A DNA stretch of 64,000 nucleotides from JAIWNK01 sp964453115 (GTDB taxonomy: Bacteria; Chloroflexota; Anaerolineae; Anaerolineales; Anaerolineaceae), in assembly GCA_964453115.1 (NCBI GenBank), contig CAYVRT010000002.1, positions 124,001 to 188,000 on the forward strand. The letters are read 5' to 3'. Below, in pieces: positions 63,501 through 64,000 of the stretch. The number at the start of each line of letters is the position of its first letter. The stretch's first letter is position 1. The notes under the pieces are model-generated. The model saw only the letters and a list, made by a program, of their open reading frames with translations. It was not told the DNA's origin and did no database searches. Position numbers and translations under genes: made by a program.

Positions 63501-63974
63501 CGCAATCACCTGCCCCACCTTCAATGTCCGGGTATGCTTGAGGAAATCGCGTCTCGGCAGCGTGCGCGTCATCAATGCCCGCAGTGATGTAATGATCATC
63601 GGCGCCTGTTCGGGGCGTTCCCGGCCCGGAATTTGATATTGCGCCAGGGCAGTCAACACCTGCAAACGATCGCGCCTGGTATGGTTACCCCACGCTGCCT
63701 GTTCATAAAACATTGGCGTTGGTTCTGGAAACAGCAACCTCGGTGCCTCCGCAGCCCAAAAGCCCAGTTCATCCTGCACGGTCAAAGCCCGGTCAATCCG
63801 ATCCGCCACCAACAGCATTGGGCAACGTAAATCAGACCACAAAGCTGCCAGGAATGGCAAACGAGCAGCGCGCATCAAACCCAAAGCAGGCAAAGCCTTG
63901 CGCTCGCGAACAGCAACCAACAATGATTGATAAGCTTTCTGCGTCTGTAATTCCTTCAGTACTGCGTTTTGCAT
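60576..63974 (-). CDS. mfd: Transcription-repair coupling factor
   Basis: 1132 residues, complete. Mfd removes stalled RNA polymerase and recruits UvrA to damage in the transcribed strand. N-terminal UvrB-like domain, polymerase-interaction (CarD-like) domain RPGDWVVHVDYGIGRYVGLMRR, translocase motifs LLCGDVGYGKTEVALRAAF (Walker A), LVIVDEEQRFGV (DEEQ box), TLTATPIPRTLYMAL, LLCTSIIESGLDIPNANTLI, and the C-terminal TRCF domain. AGAGG lies 4 bases before ATG 63974. Only 26 bases remain upstream, so its promoter is not visible. First gene of the mfd-regulator-kinase-uvrB operon. Confidence 0.97.
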   Translation of the reverse strand: MQNAVLKELQTQKAYQSLLVAVRERKALPALGLMRAARLPFLAALWSDLRCPMLLVADRIDRALTVQDELGFWAAEAPRLLFPEPTPMFYEQAAWGNHTRRDRLQVLTALAQYQIPGRERPEQAPMIITSLRALMTRTLPRRDFLKHTRTLKVGQVIAPEALQRAWMEVGYQTAEVVIEPGQFSRRGGLLDVWAPAEKLPVRFEFFGDEIDLLRRFDPATQRTIETIDQVMVTPAREVLPGKACELLPGIEADEFYLPLIHPAHASLLDYLPREALVVVGDMNLLQAIASEIEEQAVKLRMESIAEGTLAEDFPIPYLSWSELQDMLGAQCLLQLGHGEEEAVGGLSEIFEPEQRFGGQLKLFVQQMYSYSKNDEPILLVSRQVARLRELWAERSAGEVIVQQPEFIEGSLGEGWTMHSTQDCTWHVLTDSEAFGWERPQVRQRHRPTAEAPESSYVDLRPGDWVVHVDYGIGRYVGLMRRALEGMEREFLCVEYDGGDQLFVPVYQADRLSRYVGPDSDPPSPTRLGTAEWSQAKQRVREEVLKVAQDLLELYARRQVAQGTAFCADTVWQKELEASFPYIETADQLKAIEDVKRDMERSRPMDRLLCGDVGYGKTEVALRAAFKAVMDGKQVAILVPTTVLAQQHYETFRQRLAAFPVQVEMLSRFRSQREQDAIVRRLGLGQVDIIIGTHRLLQADVTFKELGLVIVDEEQRFGVTHKEHFKRLRTEVDVLTLTATPIPRTLYMALTGVRDISTINTPPEERLPIVTHVGPYAPRLVRQAIVRELERGGQVFFVHNRVQTIGAMERHLHQLVPEARVGVAHGQMHEGQLSRVMEQFTRTEIDVLLCTSIIESGLDIPNANTLIVDRGDAFGLAQLYQLRGRVGRGAQRAYAYFFRHRKKPPTPEGQERLEVIAENSQLGAGYSIAMRDLEMRGAGEMLGMRQSGYIATVGFHLYTRLLAQAVRQLRLASGMSAPEQDPVLAVRELVAAVAVDFPLAMDIPADYIPDQRLRLSLYRRMADVTDEAELEMLRYEFQDRFGALPETVTNLFFQFQVRLRAQRAGLSSVTVEAEQVVLRYPPLLEGATRALPNLMPLARSGRNAYWMQMGDDVAIWKGQLLAVLNALARSEER

Positions 63975-64000
63975 CAGACCTCTTAGAGCTTTTCTAAACC

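Overview
The window looks like part of a draft chromosome from a Chloroflexota bacterium, most likely class Anaerolineae. The reasons are the solute-binding lipoprotein with a VEVEKVVE-type linker, a TPR protein full of PDWL motifs, a Gld-type ABC cluster, many GT-C membrane glycosyltransferases and a kinase fused to PQQ-type repeats. These are family-level impressions, not database matches. About 48 protein genes are packed tightly on both strands. I see no rRNA, tRNA, insertion sequence, prophage or CRISPR array. A 100-N scaffold gap sits at 6229-6328.

Layout. 1-3104: a Gld-type ABC system (ATPase end, permease, GldG-like, DUF4340-like). 3193-9053: primary sigma factor, then a TPR/PDWL-repeat protein and a protein whose C-terminus resembles nucleoside phosphorylases. 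9059-13953: a metallophosphoesterase and a heterodimeric ABC exporter with a structured leader. 14008-24049: six multi-spanning GT-C type glycosyltransferases. 24080-29975: GNAT enzyme, DUF255/YyaL protein, alpha/beta hydrolase, MurA with Asp in place of the catalytic Cys, thioredoxin. 30035-35820: a minus-strand phospho-signalling operon (Ser/Thr kinase with beta-propeller, PP2C, J-domain/VWA protein, zinc-ribbon FHA protein, small protein, OmpR-type regulator). 36020-50451: a ten-gene minus-strand operon for beta-glucan oligosaccharides, headed by a LacI-family regulator whose upstream region carries two perfect TGGGAGCGCTCCCA operators. 50705-50850: a free-standing, strongly promoted small RNA gene that I cannot assign to a family. 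50875-52074: a solute-binding-like protein without a signal peptide. 52235-55816: site-2 protease operon. 55867-63974: mfd, a two-component system, uvrB and a small Met-rich membrane protein whose promoter carries a PhoB-like direct repeat.

How parts work together. The sugar operon encodes every step from an external glycosidase and ABC importer to two GH94 phosphorylases and a GH1 beta-glucosidase. Its operator equals the known cellobiose-responsive CelR box of actinobacteria, so cellobiose control is a strong inference. The kinase operon combines kinase, phosphatase, phosphopeptide reader and a VWA protein, reminiscent of TerY-P triads. The two-component pair sits between two nucleotide-excision-repair genes, and its OmpR-family regulator may activate the nearby small membrane protein.

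Start codons were often moved to an internal ATG, GTG or TTG with a good Shine-Dalgarno; these choices are explained per gene.
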